Below, piece by piece: positions 14,260-15,315 of a DNA stretch of 15,315 nt; the stretch's first letter is position 1, and each line of letters begins with the position of its first letter. A program made the translations under genes and the position numbers. This DNA comes from Bacteroidaceae bacterium (GTDB taxonomy: Bacteria; Bacteroidota; Bacteroidia; Bacteroidales; Bacteroidaceae): the NCBI GenBank assembly GCA_900771425.1, contig CAAGNV010000086.1:1-15315 (forward strand), in the 5' to 3' direction. Under the pieces are notes generated by a model that saw only the letters and a program-made list of their open reading frames with translations, ran no database searches and was not told where the DNA came from.

Positions 14260-14291
14260 TGGTCAACTGGTCAACTCGGTCAACCGTCAAT
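14260..14291 (-). repeat. Octamer array, inverted right arm
   Basis: This stretch reads GGTCAACTGGTCAACTCGG and CAACCGTCAA, the reverse orientation of the left array. 14260-14284 matches 14140-14164 exactly as an inverted repeat. The units keep the same order and the same single 9-bp unit, so the arm is a copy and did not arise by independent slippage. Confidence 0.9.
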
Positions 14292-14347
14292 TTTACCTAT
14301 GCTTACGAACGTAATGACGATTGCAAAGTGGAGTTTACAAAAACTTT

Positions 14348-14393
14348 CTGACTGACTATATATAATAATATATTATTATATATAGTCAGTCAG
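14348..14393. repeat. Perfect 46-bp palindrome
   Basis: The stretch from CTGACTGACTATATATAATA at the left edge to AGTCAGTCAG at the right is its own reverse complement over all 46 bases, with no loop; the centre lies between 14370 and 14371. The outer ten base pairs are a GACT/AGTC repeat and the inner 26 are pure A/T. It sits between the inverted octamer arrays and the third octamer cluster. As RNA it would form an uninterrupted stem of up to 21 bp with a 4-base loop. A terminator, a protein-binding site or a cruciform are all possible; no T-run follows. Confidence 0.95.
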
Positions 14394-14416
14394 GCTGGCG
14401 AGTGACATATATTACC

Positions 14417-14441
14417 AAATTGACCAGTTGACCAGTTGACC
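14417..14441 (+). repeat. Third GTTGACCA octamer cluster
   Basis: Three 8-bp units (TTGACCAG, TTGACCAG, TTGACCAT) lie in the same orientation as the left arm, ending 17 bp before the start of the small ORF at 14459. They could pair with the inverted arm at 14260-14284 across the palindrome, as an alternative to the 14140-14164 arm. Confidence 0.85.
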
Positions 14442-14458
14442 ATATAACAAAATAATAT

Positions 14459-14626
14459 ATGAATATAAAACGAATGTGCGTGATAATTAGGCAATTAGCA
14501 CGCGACATAAAAAACGACAACCCCTTTGTCTCCAGTCCGTTCACGGAAAACGACCGTAAAATCATCCTTATTTTATCGACAATTGCCGTCATTTTCTTCT
14601 TTTTCGTCTGCATTTTCCGCAGATGA
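14459..14626 (+). CDS. Candidate 55-residue single-pass membrane protein
   Basis: The ORF reads MNIKRMCVIIRQ, a polar middle with NDNPFVSSPFTENDRK, then IILILSTIAVIFFFFVCIF and RR before TGA. A basic/polar N-terminal half, one clear 19-residue hydrophobic helix and a terminal Arg-Arg give a plausible small inner-membrane protein. The ATG follows an A/T-rich leader (AAAATAATAT), as usual in this phylum; an in-frame ATG at codon 6 is an alternative. I recognise no family. It is small enough to be chance in A/T-rich DNA, and no promoter match is visible just upstream. Its stop at 14624-14626 is in the same frame as the HU-like gene downstream. Confidence 0.4.
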   Translation: MNIKRMCVIIRQLARDIKNDNPFVSSPFTENDRKIILILSTIAVIFFFFVCIFRR

Positions 14627-14631
14627 TTTTC

Positions 14632-14662
14632 TTGGTATATTCGTGGATTTTTCGTAACTTTG
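14632..14662 (+). promoter_or_regulatory. Promoter of the HU-like gene
   Basis: TTG (14632-14634), a 20-bp spacer and TAACTTTG (14655-14662) fit the Bacteroidota -33/-7 pattern, with an exact TAnnTTTG. Transcription should start near 14669, giving a leader of about 225 nt before the ATG at 14894. The promoter begins 6 bp after the stop of the small membrane ORF. Confidence 0.75.
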
Positions 14663-14668
14663 TATCGC

Positions 14669-14893
14669 TTTCCTACAGAGCACCGCAGCCCGTCGGGTCG
14701 GACACAGGGCCCTCCTCCGCCGACTACTGCTGGAAAGCTCAACGAGGAAGTATCGTTGATGATGAACGACCGTGCAGGGCTACGCATACGGACGAATCCG
14801 TACACAGCAGCGCACTCCAACAGCCCCGACACCGAAGTCTCAGCACCGACGCGAGAAAGTTCAATTTTTACTAACCTTAAAATTTACACGATT
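14669..14893 (+). other. Long G/C-rich leader of the HU-like gene, open in the HU frame
   Basis: The stretch between the promoter and the HU start codon is much richer in G and C than the region before it, until the last 30 bp. It contains a hairpin TACGGA-CGAA-TCCGTA at 14787-14802. The HU reading frame stays open through it (from 14627), and in-frame ATGs at 14759 and 14762 would add a 45-residue extension rich in Ser, Thr, Asn and Pro. The A/T-rich segment right before 14894 supports initiation there, so the leader is probably untranslated and may be regulatory. Confidence 0.45.
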
Positions 14894-15315
14894 ATGCCTA
14901 ATTCAACTGGTAAAATCCCGTACAGCGTCTCTTTACGCACCGTACAGCTTCACAGCACCAACATTCAGAAGGCTTACGCAACCCTTCAGGTACGCAACAA
15001 GGTGACCATCGACGACCTTGCGAAGCACATCGCCGAGCACAACTCCAAGTACAGCCGTGCCGACATCACCGCCATCAGCATCGAACTCGTACACTGCATC
15101 AAGGAGTTCCTCCTTCAGGGCAACAAGGTGCAGTTCGGCGAAATCGGCGAGTTCTACAACAAGATCCGTCAGAACGGTGCTTCCAGCACTTCCGACTTCT
15201 CTGCCGCTAACATCACGAAGCTCACCGCAGGCTTCAAGCCGGGCAAGGACTTGAAGGACTTCCGCAGCGAAGCATCATTCGAAGTCGTACCGGGTCGCAA
15301 GAACCAGGCTCTCCT
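14894..15315 (+). CDS. HU-like DNA-binding protein (Bacteroidota histone-like family), partial
   Basis: 140 codons are present and the gene runs off the window end. The N-terminus MPNSTGKIPYSVSLRTV, then TIDDLAKHIAEHNSKYSRADI and ISIELVHCIKEFLLQGNKVQFGEIGEFYNKI, match the HU-related family of Bacteroidota (TIGR01201-type): helical dimer part, then G.....GEIGEFY leading into the beta-arm. It should bind DNA without strong sequence specificity, as a nucleoid protein; these genes occur in several paralogues per genome. The ATG at 14894 is chosen because the family starts about ten residues before YSV and because the A/T-rich leader precedes it. It is driven by the promoter at 14632-14662. Confidence 0.88.
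   Translation, partial: MPNSTGKIPYSVSLRTVQLHSTNIQKAYATLQVRNKVTIDDLAKHIAEHNSKYSRADITAISIELVHCIKEFLLQGNKVQFGEIGEFYNKIRQNGASSTSDFSAANITKLTAGFKPGKDLKDFRSEASFEVVPGRKNQAL

Noticed and set aside
14348..14393. Palindrome considered as an insertion-sequence end
   Set aside because: There is no transposase, no second copy in the window and no flanking target duplication.
14140..14441. Octamer block considered as a replication origin or iteron set
   Set aside because: No replication initiator gene and no DnaA-box cluster are visible, and similar short-period arrays occur elsewhere in the window.
14386..14832. 148-codon - strand frame over the palindrome, small ORF and HU leader
   Set aside because: It runs through the palindrome edge and the promoter, has mixed composition and no recognisable motif; probably a shadow of the open + frames.

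Overview
The window looks like chromosome from a Prevotella-like member of the Bacteroidota. Four things support this. It holds a full-length sprA (type IX secretion translocon) directly after ruvA. Two promoters match the Bacteroidota pattern (TTG/TTTG, about 20 bp, TAnnTTTG). Translation starts have A/T-rich leaders without Shine-Dalgarno sites. One secreted protein ends in the short GIYNLNGQ...GxNIIDGRKVFV motif that ends many Prevotella exported proteins. The coding density and gene set are ordinary core chromosome; I see no prophage, insertion sequence, CRISPR array, tRNA or rRNA.

Layout, left to right. At 1-789 (+) is the C-terminal part of a fibronectin-III/zinc-metalloprotease-like protein whose 5' end is broken. 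A + strand cluster follows: a secreted protein with a C-terminal sorting-like tail (857-1585), a cyclophilin-type PPIase lipoprotein (1611-2426) and an RluA-family pseudouridine synthase (2431-3075). A strong hairpin at 3085-3145 separates it from a convergent - strand pair, a TetR regulator (4116-4715) and fabG (3179-3925). After a 489-bp spacer holding the sprA terminator and the tetR promoter come sprA (5205-12902, -) and ruvA (13142-13750, -). The last 1.5 kb is a large divergent intergenic region. It holds a start-less 'smalltalk'-like micro-ORF (-), octamer repeat arrays, a perfect 46-bp palindrome, a 55-codon single-TM ORF (+), a clear promoter and the first 140 codons of an HU-like DNA-binding protein running off the window end.

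Functionally, SprA is the outer-membrane channel through which type IX substrates leave the cell, and the 857-1585 product is a plausible (unproven) client. The PPIase lipoprotein belongs to the envelope-folding side. TetR and FabG form a local regulator/fatty-acid-synthesis pair. RuvA and RluA are housekeeping.

The most unusual material is non-coding. Four intergenic regions carry short tandem arrays with 7- or 8-bp periods (TTAGAGN, GCCRTTA, TTTTAAC, GTTGACCA-type). In three of them the array is followed by an inverted copy of itself, so large hairpins can form. Because 7 and 8 are not multiples of 3, the TAA/TAG/TGA words inside the units fall in every reading frame. Together with the perfect palindrome and the two small ORFs next to the HU gene, these repeats are the best candidates here for something undescribed.
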